Assembly (NCBI GenBank): GCA_004794785.1
Contig: SJOL01009412.1
Coordinates: 359,944 to 423,943, forward strand
Direction: 5' to 3'
From: Opisthorchis felineus
Lineage: Eukaryota; Platyhelminthes; Trematoda; Opisthorchiida; Opisthorchiidae
DNA: 64,000 bases
Part shown: piece by piece, positions 36,301-48,175 of the stretch
Layout: each line of letters opens with the position of its first letter
Position numbering within the stretch: position 1 is the first letter of the stretch
The notes under the pieces: generated by a model
The model's database searches: none
Told to the model about the DNA's origin: nothing
Seen by the model: the letters and a program-made list of their open reading frames with translations, nothing else
Position numbers and translations under genes: made by a program

Positions 36301-37737
36301 AGCTTAGTGACAAGATGAAGAAAGATATGACAGATAAACAGAGACCATAGGAATATTTACGGAAACGTCCTTTACATTTGTTCCTGTCGGGGTACACTCG
36401 ATAGTGCTGGTGTTTTTTACACCTTGTCAATTTGGTTTGTGTTGCTGCAGATGAATCTCCAGAAATGTTCACAATAAACCACATTAACGTGCACAAGAAC
36501 TGATGACTATCTAAGAAACACTGGCGGTCAGATGAAGTTTTTCTGTATTACGAGGCCACGTCTGCAACGCGAATAAAAGATGACTATCACTGTCACCCTG
36601 CTGTGGTTAGGTAAACTGACGTCATATCGAAGCCATAGGCGATTATGTGTTTGACTACTTCATTAGGACCGACAAACTCGCCAGTCAAATCGATTGCCAA
36701 GCTCGGTGAACAGATCAACAGCCACCTGATTAAGTACCAACTAATGCACCCGAGCTACCAATATTCCAACGCATTACTAGTCAAGTGAATTTAGTGCAAT
36801 ATCGACCGGTTGTTCTGTGACCCCAAAATTAGGTTTGAATTGATCTACGACTCAGTTTTACGAAATTCTCTGATCGATACACGGTCACAAATTGTTGAAC
36901 CCAGCTTTGAAAATCCAATTATTAAATTCTGCGCTTGAGCCCTTAGGTTATTTGGAGATTATACCCATCGAAAGGTGCTCACTGTCTGCATAGAACTGCT
37001 TGAAATTCTTGACCAATGGCAATCTCGGTCGATGGTCATCGTAAATTTCAAATTAGGGGTTAGGATCTGGGATATGTGCATCGAATGGAGTTCAAAGGTC
37101 AGGGCCGAGTAGATGACTGAGAATCGCAAGAGTTGCTTCTTGTGATGGGTATTCATAACCCTTTGGTAGACAAACCAACTGTCTCCCTTTGTTGACCACA
37201 TTAAATTTAGTTAATCCTATAATCAGCTTCAAACAAAAGGAGACGCAGCCTGTACAAATTAATTACTTATTGGAACGAGAACTCCGAATGCATGTAGCAT
37301 GAGAGAAATTGCAGGTATAGCATTAGATCCGAACCGGTGATTTCCCGGCTACCAGACAGTTCTTTAATAAGCTGCGATTAAAGGAGATGCTTACATTCCC
37401 TCGTACACATCCACTCGAATTTTGCGCGTGGTTAGCTTGCTTGTTTAACAGTTGACAACTCTCTAGGTATTCAAGTGAAATCCAGAAACCCAACAGGATT
37501 CCGTTTGCGTGTACACTGTGCCCCAGTGTATGCTGCAAAACCGACAAAGCCCTCCTTACAAACAGTAGCTGACGGTGGTTTTCGGGAAGGTAAACTAACT
37601 CCATCGGACCGTTTTGACTCTTTCAGTTTAACAACGACCATGACGATATCGAGCTGAGTAGGAGTCCAGCATTCCCAGTGCTGAACGCTTAGATCACAAG
37701 ACCACTGGATCATCCATATGGCTACTTACTTGACATG
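33371..37737. other. Non-coding, no gene recognised; contains one arm of a distant inverted repeat
   Basis: Many short overlapping frames without motifs. The segment about 36683-36745 is an inverted copy of about 44835-44905 (see that feature). No RNA gene was recognised. Confidence 0.4.
36683..36745 (+). repeat. Dispersed repeat, inverted copy of 44835-44905
   Basis: ATTGCCAAGCTCGGTGAACA then GATCAACAGCCACCTGAT here corresponds to ATTGCCAACCTCGGCGAACA then GATCAATGGCAATCTGAT in the reverse complement of about 44905-44855. The remaining similarity fades on both sides. The family is unknown. Confidence 0.65.
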
Positions 37738-37758
37738 CATCATCATCATCATCATCAG
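37738..37758. repeat. (CAT)n microsatellite = 3' tail of the RTE copy
   Basis: CATCATCATCATCATCAT follows directly on the 3' end of the minus-strand RTE fragment. The same tail occurs at 63758-63774 and, shorter, near 8671. Confidence 0.85.
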
Positions 37759-38484
37759 AGACAGCGACATCAGCACGACCGAAAAGTTTTTCTTATTTTG
37801 TTTACAGGCTTAGAATGAAAATAAGGGAATGGGTGAGGGAGGGTACCTGGTGCTGGCCTTTACAAGCATAATGAGGTGCACAAACGGACAATATGGAAAG
37901 AAACTGACATCACGGAAGCCACTGATATCGATCAGCCGCCCTGTTTAGCAAGGTTTCTAGCCATGTGCAGTGGGGCTCGCTGGGAATCCATCCTCGAAAG
38001 CGGACCACACCGGCAACACCTAAACTCTACGAAATATCTTTCACACCCTCCTTAGGAAGTCATTTTATCCACCTTGTGATTTACGCTATTCAGAATGAGA
38101 TACGAAGAACGACACTTTTCTCGATTGAGGATATTTTGGCATGTGTAGTCCATGCTACCGCAGTTGATGTTACTGGATGTTTTCCGTGACTGGAGCAACT
38201 GCTGCAAAACCAAATACCCGTTTCCTAATTACCTCATTACGAATCCGTTGACGCCACCCGACACAAGCAAGGTGGTCATAGCAAACAAGTCATAAGCAAG
38301 GAGGCATATGTGGTCAAATACTTGAAGATGCCTCACATCATCACCCACATCAGCTATAGCCAATACAACTCTCGAGTCATGAAATGCTCCATCAGTGGGA
38401 TCAAACCAGCGTCCTATGCACTGTGAATGTGCAAAAACTATGACAGAACATGGAGCACCTCAGATATTCTCGTTAAACTACTCT

Positions 38485-38496
38485 GGGGGGGGGGGG
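38485..38496 (+). repeat. Homopolymer run of 12 G
   Basis: An uninterrupted run of twelve G within the RTE remnant; possibly a slippage-prone site. Confidence 0.9.
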
Positions 38497-38900
38497 AAAT
38501 AATCGTCAAACAGCAAAACTCTGTCGTCCGCATGTCTATTAATCTCTCTCCAGAGTTGATTTCGATACCTATCTTCACACCCCCTTGGAGTGTGCACACC
38601 AACATGAAGTCGTTGACGAAACTGAGCAAAAAAGGAGGGCACAATCGGAATGAACTCCACAGCTCTCACGAAGCTCTTGAACAGCTGATTGTTAACCTTG
38701 ACCCGACAAAAGGTCTAGGAATAAAAGGCACGAAGAATGCTTACAAACTTCAGCAGCATTCCCATCTGACTAATGATATTCTTGAAGAACTCATCTCCTT
38801 GGAGGTGTCTTCAACTCTGTCGACAAAACCGCGGTTGTTGGTCCGTTCTCTTCGATCTGTCGTGTAGAAAGTCAAACAAATGTGAAGTGCTCGTACAAAA

Positions 38901-41900
38901 AAGAAAGGATTAAAAGTAAGTTTTCACGTCAATTATTAATGAAACCACGTGTGTGCACAATTTTCAAGAGGGGAGCGCCTGCGTGGATTACTGAATTGGG
39001 AGTCAACGAACTTAACCACCGTAAACCGGTCCAGCTAATCGTCACGCAGACTGTAGTGCACTGCTGACTCAGACCGCTCTGGTCAAACACGAGGGCTTAT
39101 CCCGATACACCGATTGCTACATAGGTGTTCGAAATTATTGCTGGCTTTTGAGACAACGCGTTATTGATTTCTGTGCACCCTGACTCAAGCGGTCAACGCA
39201 CCGGAGGTTTGCTGTACACAACTTGGGTACTTTATGCCCACCCTTCCGTACCTTGTCAACACGGCTGAAACGTACAACTGAGCACGAGAAAAATACAGAT
39301 TTTTGTTCACTTGTATAGACGTTGTTGGTACCAGGTCGCAATGACGCGTCCGTTTCTTTGGTGGAGCAAGTCGAAGTCCGTACACACACGTGGCCACCTC
39401 CTTTTGAATAAGGACTAAGGAATCTACACACAAAACGGACCAGAAACTAGACACAGACCCAGGTGCATGAAAGAAAGCGGTATCTATCTATCCATCGACC
39501 AGTTTTCACTGTCGTCTTATGTCCCAGTCAGAATATCATGACACCAATCGCCCTCACTCTTGTTGAAATGAATACAGACCATATATTCTATTTCCGTCAT
39601 ACTGAATATTTGCCACAGCTTCACGATACGAGCATTGTTTACAGTGAAATAACTGATACCTGATGGAATAGATCAGGTTGTGCGTTCATCTGACTGAATC
39701 AATCATAGAGTCATGCTATGTGTCGAAGGTAGTGGATTTTTCTCTCTATATTTTCGCTTGAGTTTCAACAACGAAATAGGGGTGCTTGTGTCCCTCACTC
39801 TGTGGCATAAAACTGACCTTATGACACCCTTACCGACTATAAACTGAAGTCCAACTCCCGCAGTACATGAGTCTCGGCAAAAGGTGTTGTCGTTTCCTCG
39901 TTCTCCGTTTTTTGTTGCTGCCCCTTCGTGATGGTGGTTACACCACGTTTAGCAGTTGTCATAGGTCTGTTATTTTCATGCCTTTCATCAGCTCCAGCTC
40001 TCATTCATGGTGATAGCAACTGTAACAATCCTCACTCAGTATGGAGTCGAAAATAGACAACTGTTAGGGCCAGTGGAGAGTCCAAATAATTTCTCACCGC
40101 ATCACGCACGGCTGTGCAGTCAGAAAGAAAAATCCAATCGTGGAATTGCAAACTATGCCAATGAAATTTTCATCATGATTTCGCTAACGATCATGTGGAT
40201 TCGAGATAATTTTCAACGAGAATTGACGGGTCTCGGAGATAATGGAGGGTCGCAAAATAGGTATCCCGAATGTCAGCCTCATTTAAAAAACTGTAGGATA
40301 CTTTAAACACTAAGTCAGGCACAGTAACCCATGGAAAAACTCCACCGACGTGTGTCTCTTACGTGCGGATGAGCCGGCTGAACTGACGACTCGGAACGTG
40401 GATGCTCAAATACGGCCGGACCACTGTCTTCAAATTGGATATATCACAGAGTCAATTGCAGTAACCTTCAGTGGAGAGGTATTGGAGCAAGGAAACGATG
40501 GCCCCAATGATTAAAAAAAACTCTAAAATCCGATTATTCTGTCTCGCTGTCTGTTGATTCTCGCAATCGTAGACAACAAGTAAACGAACGACATATGGCT
40601 GTGTGCATACACTGGTATCCACGATCTTTGCGCACAGTTTACACAAATATTTTTGGACGTTCGACGCGGATCTTACCTACGACATCCTGACCGTTAAAAA
40701 GCAAACATGAGTACGTAAAAGAGTTTGAAGGTGAGGGGATAGCAATTCCCTTCTAATGACTCAAGGAGATTAGGCCTACAAATGAAGGGAAAACTGTCGT
40801 CTTTGTCCAAAGGCAAACTGATCGATTCAGTTGATTAGCTGTTACAGGTTGTTGTAGCTGTCGCCAAAGAGTTTTACTGCACCAGGAACTAGAAAATCAC
40901 CCTGGACTCCAACTGAGGTCAGAGAACCTAAACTCTTCATTTGAGTAACCGATGTCGTCCGCCTGCTGAAAGAAAGTAAAAACACTGGGGCTACTGGATA
41001 GCATTGCCGAACGCCGTTTTCCACGCTCTATTCCGAAGACTCTACCCCATAACCACGGATATGAGCCTTGGTTTAAACATGAACGTGTGAAGGGTACGCA
41101 ATGAAACAGTTCTGTTTTGTACGTTTCCCTTTACCTTAAACTGAATGGGCATCTCTGTTGGATCTCTTATACAATGTGATTACTCGGCACGTTTCGCCAG
41201 TTTGGTCGCGAACTTTGAATTTGACTTGGGACGTGACGAAGAGTGTTTTACTGTCGGCCTATCATTATTGCACAGTACTCCTATAAAGAGATGAATCTCG
41301 TCGTTCGGTCATGGTGAGCCCCCAATGTAATCCGTGTACTCAGATGAAGGATATCCATGGATTACCGAATGGATAGTCATCAGGACGGACAGACGGACGG
41401 ACGAAGGGCGGTCAAGATTCACAGGACTTCCAAAGTTGAACATTGAATTCACATTTCTATGCTAACTTCCCGAAAATTAGGAGTGTCATTTCTCCAATGG
41501 GCAGTCGCGTTTAACTTTACGCCGATGTTTTCCTACCCGATGCATCATGGAGTCCGGTCGAGTCAGCTTAGGCAGGGCACCTTTAGAGAAGAGGCCAGAA
41601 ACAATATATATAACTAAATCCATGTAGAACCAGGATACTGAGATAAGCTATCGTTTGAATTTTGCATGATTAAATCCTACCCGTCGAACTGCACCGGACT
41701 GAATTCGTCATGAAGTCAAGACCTATCGATCTGCCTGATTAAATTCGTACAATGCTGAACTGCAGTCGAGTTGAGGTACGGACAAGCATGCGCTAAATAC
41801 ATCTAAGATTGTTCCTTTTTTAGAGTCCCCCGGCCATGGAAGAACCGAATGTAATCATGATCAAGATGGAACCTGACATGAACAATGACCTTTCAGAATA

Positions 41901-42500
41901 GATGTTATATTTATAACTCAAAGTCTCGTAAAGCTAATCAGACCAACGATCACCTCAAAACTTTAGAAATGACGCGGTGATTATCGAAAAACTCTCATAC
42001 TGCGTAATCAATGGTGTCAAGAGAACGCGAATTCTGCCTTACTGAGAGAACCCAGCACGACTTTTGAAAGCCGTTTACCTAAGGCAATGATTTGTACTTT
42101 GCAGTTGGTTTACGTCCAACTGACTTGCTGTAATGGTTTTATTCTTCTAGGAGGCAATTGTCCATCATATTTTATCAAAGACAAGGTAGATCCCTTGTGC
42201 ATCACAATCCATCTCAGCCGAGGGTTGTAGTATGACAAGCTTCCGAAATAATGACGCATCAGTAACCGCACTTTTGGAGATCATTGTCGCAGGTCAGCAC
42301 CGGGGGCATTTTTGTAAGCTATAGTTTGGTCTAACCCAAAAATTGCATCTGTACAAAAAAAAGACTTATTTGTGTCAGTGTTCTCATTCAGCTGTGACAC
42401 TTTTTTCAGTGCGTATCTATCATGAGACTCGAAGGAAGCAAGAGAGCTGAGGTAGTGCCGGACTGCTCGAGTCCAGAAAGGAACTACTGGAAAGCCACAG
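38901..42500. other. Non-coding, no gene recognised
   Basis: Short frames only. The upstream part of the RTE element could continue to about 39430 on the minus strand but no motif can be followed. A (GGAC)-type simple repeat lies at 41382-41404. The stretch 40365-40400 (AGCCGGCTGAACTG) is similar to the reverse complement of the tail of the SINE-like element near 43975. Confidence 0.4.
41382..41404. repeat. Short (GGAC)n-like simple repeat
   Basis: AGGACGGACAGACGGACGGA is a short imperfect tetranucleotide tract. Confidence 0.8.
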
Positions 42501-42504
42501 TTGG

Positions 42505-42585
42505 CCCCAAAACACGGATCTTCGGGTCAGTAGCTTGGTGGCTTAACCACTGTGCCATCTCGAGACCAATTTTCTGCAAAATGCC
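42505..42585 (-). repeat. tRNA-derived SINE-like head
   Basis: The reverse complement of 42548-42558 is TGGCACAGTGG, a good A box, followed by TTAAGCCACC. No clean B box follows at the proper distance, so this is a decayed SINE head or tRNA relic on the minus strand. Confidence 0.45.
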
Positions 42586-43284
42586 AGAAACACTGCACTC
42601 CAATTCAGCCTGACACCATGTGAAAAATATTTTAAATCTCTCGAGATATCAAACATAATTAGCGTCCACAAAAGCCTACGTGTAGATCAGGTCTTGGATA
42701 TCTTATCGATGAAAAATGTCTGAGAGACCAGATATAAAAGGCGCTCAATTGAGAGGACTTCGAAGGGTAGTTACTCGACTCCAGAGTTCAAAACGTTAGA
42801 CTTGGCAGATCATCGAAGAAGGATTGAGGTGAGGGGCGATTAAAGTGACTTGATCGACATCTCAATTCTAATGCTTGCGTGCGATTCATTTGGGCAGAAA
42901 GTGGCAGACCATGAGACCGATTAGTTATTGTTTCGACAGAGGCTAACAGTCTTGATTGCGGAGGAATCTGTCTCATTGTTCCTCTTGTGACTATTCTTGG
43001 CTGGTTATTCGCTAATGTGAACGAGGTGAGGGGATTCACCGCAGTTAGTGGGAAGCGAAATCTACGGATAACTATTAATTCCGTGTTGTAGGGATAGGTT
43101 TCCGAAACTACTCCAGAGAAATGTAAGGAGAAATGAGTAGATTATAATTTTTACGAAATTTTCTAGCACTAATGTCGTCTGCACCTTCGCAGCCGACATT
43201 CTTATATTTGAATCTGTGCCGATTACGTTGGTTTGATAGAAACCAGTGTATTCTGAAGTGCCGTCAAATTAAATCCTGTAATCA

Positions 43285-43430
43285 AGAAATACACTCATTT
43301 GCAAATCAATTTGGTTTTGCGAGAGACTCACCTGGAATCCAGCTGAATCTCTCGTTTGCGATGTTTCCATGCAAGTGAATGTGGGCTGTCGAAGAATTTT
43401 CAGCAACCTTTTGAGTAGTACATTGCGTAA
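43285..43430 (+). repeat. Repeat family B fragment
   Basis: AAATACACTCATTTGCAAAT followed by CAATTTGG recurs at 48108 and, reversed, at about 3087-3112. The block GTCGAAGAATTTTCAGCAAC then CTTTTGAGTAGT matches 3217-3250. Confidence 0.65.
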
Positions 43431-43804
43431 ATCCTGTAATCTTTAGACGAATCCTAGGTATCAGTAGGTTAAGTACATAATGTTGCTCAACTTACATGTG
43501 AGAAATCCTCATATTACCGTTGTTCTCAGTTTGTCAGTTTTAGGGTGTTGATTAGTATCAAGTATTATTTGGAAAACTTTGAGGAAACAAAACCAATCTG
43601 ACCAGATCCGGTGACTTGATGGAACAGCAAACTCTCTGCATTTGTCGAGTATGTACTTGTTCTGTTGAGAAGGTGACGGGAACTCGTCTTGCTAACAATG
43701 TGAACCAACCGTTCGTCATACATGTACTTCATTCTTATAAACCAGGAGAATGCACCTAAGTAAATTCAGACATTTTTGCGTATTCCGTAATTGAGCAAGG
43801 CGGT

Positions 43805-44040
43805 GCAAAGTCCACGGTAGCTCAGTCGGTACGGAACTCACCCGGTAACCGAGAGGTAATGGATTCGAGGCTTGACAATGGACTGTGTCTTGTCGGGCAT
43901 TTTATTTGCGTTTCGTTCCATTTTCATCCATTCTTCGATGTTCTACTCATAGTGGACCCCACATCGGAGTTCAGCCGGCTGTGAAAGATTTAGTTTGACC
44001 ACTCCACATCATCATCGAGATGGCTGCTAGTTGCAGATAG
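43805..44040 (+). repeat. tRNA-derived SINE-like element
   Basis: A clean A box TAGCTCAGTCGG (43818-43829) is followed at tRNA-like spacing by GGTAACCGAGAGGT and a B-box-like GGATTCGAGGC (43861-43871). The ends GTCCA (43810) and TGGAC (43879-43883) could still pair like an acceptor stem, but the anticodon and T arms do not pair properly. A non-tRNA body of about 130 bp follows, with AGTTCAGCCGGCT near 43968-43980 and an ATC-rich end near 44008-44018. This is the layout of a tRNA-derived SINE. Confidence 0.6.
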
Positions 44041-47000
44041 ACTTATTTGGGTGTACAACGTCCTCCCGAAGTGTGGCTTCATGCACACGACCTTCAAGAA
44101 AACTTACGCAGTATTTCAAAGAGCAGTAGAAATTTTAGTCAACTTGGAGTTAAGGGCAAGTTCGAAACACTCACTTTTCCAGTTGGTAGTCGCATAAACG
44201 AACTGGTGAAACTCAGACGGGAAATTCAAAGCCCGTTTTGTGAACGCCAGCTCATTATTAAAAGATAAGATAAACCGTGAGATGAAAATACCACATATCC
44301 ATATATGACGTCGGTTTCGCAGTTTGTTCAGACTAATTAGTGTTGTTTTTCCACCTTGTGTGAGGGATAAAATCCTCGCAAATAGCACGTGAAAACTAAT
44401 CGGCAGCAAGAATGCAAAGCAACCAAAAGTGTACTTCCAAAACCTTCTGTCCTACCAGAACGTGAAGTTAACGTTGGTCTAGTTGATATTGATAACTGTG
44501 GGAAGAGGTTAACAAATAAAACAACGTAATATGGACATCTCGGAACGGATACCACGGTCAGATCATTTGTCCGACAATCTGATGGCACGTGGCTGGTTGC
44601 TCTCAAACTTGCTGCTAATCGATGCGAGAGGCAGAGTGGCTCTAATGGGTAGAACCAAAAGTCCGGCTACTAGCTGGAAAGAAACTGAAGACAAGATAGG
44701 CGGACTGAGAAACCAATGCCAATAATTAGCCTTCGATGTTTTGATATTTTGTGTGCGGAATTACCTGAAATTGAAAAAAAAAAACGGAAGATATTAATTG
44801 AAGTTCATTAGGTGCTCGTAATTGGACCTAATGTGCTTCACTGGTGGTCGATCAGATTGCCATTGATCTGTTCGCCGAGGTTGGCAATTAGCTTACAAAC
44901 TTTTCGCCCCTAGGCCGGGTTGTATCATCAGTGCGTGGTTGGGCCGTGCTTCACTGAGGTGCTGTTGGGTTTCTGTGAGTATCAGCGGTCACGACAGGCT
45001 TGCTCGCTAAGTAATACCGTTCATACAAATTGTTAACTTAACCGATCTCATTGTGACAGGGAGTGAGTGGCCTACTGTGTTTGCCTACAAGCATGTCGTA
45101 AGCGATGTGTGAGTGTGGTCTTCGTACAACACTCCACTGCGACCAGCTGGGCGGGACAGGCATCGATTCCACCAACGACAGTGTTTATGAAGTTCCATTT
45201 GAATAACACTTTGAATTAGGGAAATTATGTCTCTCCCCGGGGGTGTGTGTAAACGGCCCTGCCAGTAATTCCGCATCCAGAGACAAGGATACACAGTTCT
45301 TGACAGAGCGAGCATTGCCTGGATTATCCTGGTCCGGACTGCATGGCGCCGGAAATAACTGCCATTCTAGTATTCACTGTGTAAAACTGGGTATTGTCCG
45401 TAGGCTTGATAGTCTCGTTTAATGTGAATAGATCTGTACATCGGTGTCACCTCTTTTCAGCAACTGTTCTCATCTTCCCATGAAGAATAGCACCTCGTAT
45501 TGACCAAGCGTTTCAATTGGACCGATGAAATTAACCAGATCACGTGATAGTTTACGGTGTCATCCTGCACTACACTGACAACTTGCTAGTGAAGCGCGAT
45601 GGAGTAAGGCTTCTGAAAACAATTTTTAATAAAGGTCCTAAATGACCTCATTACGCTTGTTGGTCGAGTCCGAAATGAAAATGTTTCACTGAGGCCGCTC
45701 ACAGTGATTCGAGCGTTATGAACATTGGATGGACGTCAGGCATGCCAAAACATTAAAAACGCACAAATTTGGCGGACCTGAGTTTATATTCGGCCATTAA
45801 ATTTTTCGAGTCAATTTCTCGTTCACCAGTGAAAAAGCTACCGCTCACTTCTACACACCTTTTGATATTGCTGAAGGATATTGTGTCTCTGGATAATGTG
45901 CTAATCAATGTGACGAGCTGAAGTAAATGTCTCTTATTCACACTCGAGATTCTAATGATAATCTGATCGGAAGTAGTACCCTCCAAATGCGATCTCCCTA
46001 TCTACTGGAGGCTTTAGTTGCTGGGTTTATAGCATGTCCATTGGTTTCGTCACTTTTCCCCACCGTAGTGCAAACAAGGAGTCATGACGCCTCTACACCT
46101 CAGCTCTTATTGAGACACAAGGGATGTTACCGAATGTGGGAATGAACATAGGTGACAACCAATCCATATTCAGCTCACCAATGAACCAAAACAAAGGGAA
46201 TTTGCACGCAGACAAGGTATGCGCACACTGAATGCGAATTCTTGTTATCTACTGTTGTCCAGATGGTTGCCAGGCCAAAGCATGTCAGAAATAACGTACG
46301 TGAAGAAGGTGGAAACAGTGATTCAGTGTCCATGCCAGCCTTGGTAACCTGGTGCCTGTCCGTTTCGTCTGTTGTTGAAAGAGGAATGCAAGTAGCATCT
46401 CATGATAAATGGATCCCTTCCCCCTTCAAAAAGTAGTGACAATCTGCTGTTCATTCGTCACGTTTCTCCTCCGGATTGAATTCGTATGTCTAGGTTCGGT
46501 TATATGTGTTGTTAAGATAACAACACAGCTGCACACCACGTAAAGGGAATGGCGAACGATGCAGACACCAAGTTGGACAGCTTGCCAGCCGAAACAGTAC
46601 ATGCACACGCACTGTACAGTTCCTGTACATGACGTTCGCATTTTGTGTGCCTTGCAGGTGGGTAAGCCTCTCGGAAGACTCCTGACAAATTCCATCCAAA
46701 CTAGTCAGCTGCGTGCAAGTTGGATACCAAGTTCACACAACCCACCCCAACGGTTGGGATTGCCACGATCGGAGAACATAGTCCTAGTGGGTGAGACTGA
46801 CGGTACGGTCAAACTCAAAGGCCAACAACACGGCTGATGTCCACCCTAGCAGCTATCTACGGATTTATGTGTAACAGATGATCTAGGGCTGAACGACCTA
46901 GTCGCAAATACAAGAGTGCTTATCTCCCTCATATTTTCTTATGTAAACTTACACCCATAGTTAAGACTTCAAACGAATAGCTGTTGGAAGCGTGGTCTGA

Positions 47001-48104
47001 TCAACATTTGCTGCAACATTTTGAACTAATGGTGGCTGTCGACTAGAATAGCGATGGGTTTTTCAAGCAACTGTCAAAACGTCTTTCTCCAACAGGCAGT
47101 GAATTTCGAATGTCCGAACACTGATACATGGTTGGAATGACAGCCAGCACCGCTCAGATGTGTGTACAGATATCTGACAAGCGTTGGGGCTGTCCAAATT
47201 GATGTTTTCGGAATAGCTGAAAATAAAAAACGCCACCAAAGTCGATCGTCTCAGTGTCATGATAAGACGATGGAAATGACTATGGTGTCCCTCTCCCTGG
47301 CCATTACACATATTTTGCAAACTTGGAAGTGGCCTAATATGTTGCCGCTTTTGGAATGAACGAAGAAAATTAGCTGCACTCACTCAGCTTTTATTGTAAA
47401 AGCAACTTCAAAGTCATGTGTGTCACAAAAGATAAAGCGGACTCACGGTCAGTGGTACAGGAGATTGCGCCAGTGAATAGGTTGCCCCTATCACATTTGA
47501 AAGCGCAAATACATGCAGAACTTAAATTCTCCGTATGGTTGAGAACCGCTTGGTCAGATCATCCCGCTTATATCAGTCATCCGGTACGCGGAAACCATGC
47601 TTTCTTGAATATTTCTGCACGGCTAATTAGAGTCAGAGATACACAAACCAGCGGTTTTGCTGGTGGCGCATCCACATACATCATAAATTCTATATACGAT
47701 GAGCTATCCGAGCGCGAGAATTGTTCAACAATGCTAACAATACTGCGTGCCAACGCCAGAATGATTCCCAAACATTATCGCAAACGATGAGATAAAGTTG
47801 ACTTCACTCACTGTTTAGCCTCTCTTACTTGTAAGTACGTCCAGCTACGCCGTCGAAATTCCACGAATCTATTCACTTGTGCTTATAAACATTTTGAAGA
47901 ATTCTTGATGGTAGAATTTTCCGGGTAAACAATAATTTCCCAACGTTCTGTTTTTATCGATCCTACGCACCCGAATTTCGATTAATAGTGCCCGTCACTA
48001 AGTGAAACAGACAATTGTGTGCATTACAGGTTACTCTGCATCATTGCGAAGGGTAGAAAGAGAAGAGCGCTTAACGAGGAACTAAAACAGTGTATTGCGA
48101 CAAA
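44041..48104. other. Non-coding, no gene recognised
   Basis: Frames such as 47416-47790 plus strand (124 codons) and 44047-44268 plus strand have no recognisable domain. One arm of the distant inverted repeat lies at 44835-44905, next to a run of nine A at about 44773. No RNA gene was seen. Confidence 0.4.
44835..44905 (-). repeat. Dispersed repeat, inverted partner of 36683-36745
   Basis: The reverse complement contains ATTGCCAACCTCGGCGAACA and GATCAATGGCAATCTGAT, matching the plus strand near 36690-36735 with few differences. Confidence 0.65.
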
Positions 48105-48175
48105 TACACTCATTTGCAAATCAGTTTGGTTTTCAGCAACCTTGTGAGTAGCTTCTTTTATGAAAATATACAACA
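48105..48175 (+). repeat. Repeat family B fragment
   Basis: AAATACACTCATTTGCAAAT is joined directly to TTTTCAGCAACCTTGTGAGT and TTTTATGAAAATATAC, so it looks like an internally deleted copy of the family seen at 2955-3560. Confidence 0.65.

Larger units (their letters stand above)
37738..38900 (-). mobile_element. RTE-type non-LTR retrotransposon, 3' half with (ATG)n tail
   Basis: Read on the minus strand, in order: YS-TFCRVKVNNQLFKSFV (about 38735-38670), the region before the active site, then PPFLLSFVNDFM (38640 onwards), the usual PFLFNFVIDEIM stretch, then GVKIGIEINSGERLIDM leading into a lost YADD (the expected L-E-Y-A-D-D is scrambled to MRTTEF). About 38273-38205 gives VGWRQRIRNEVIRKRVFG, the C-terminal domain signature of flatworm RTE elements. 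The 3' end is the (CAT)n run at 37738-37758, i.e. an (ATG)n tail on the element strand. A 12-G run (38485-38496) lies inside. Several stops and shifts make the copy dead. Confidence 0.8.

Noticed and set aside
38427..38867. 146-codon plus-strand frame
   Set aside because: It is antisense to the RTE reverse transcriptase remnant, which explains it.
43810..43885. Functional tRNA gene
   Set aside because: The A box is good, but the anticodon stem and T stem do not pair and position 33 is not T; a SINE head fits better.
47416..47790. 124-codon open frame
   Set aside because: No domain and no neighbouring exon or promoter signal that I can support.
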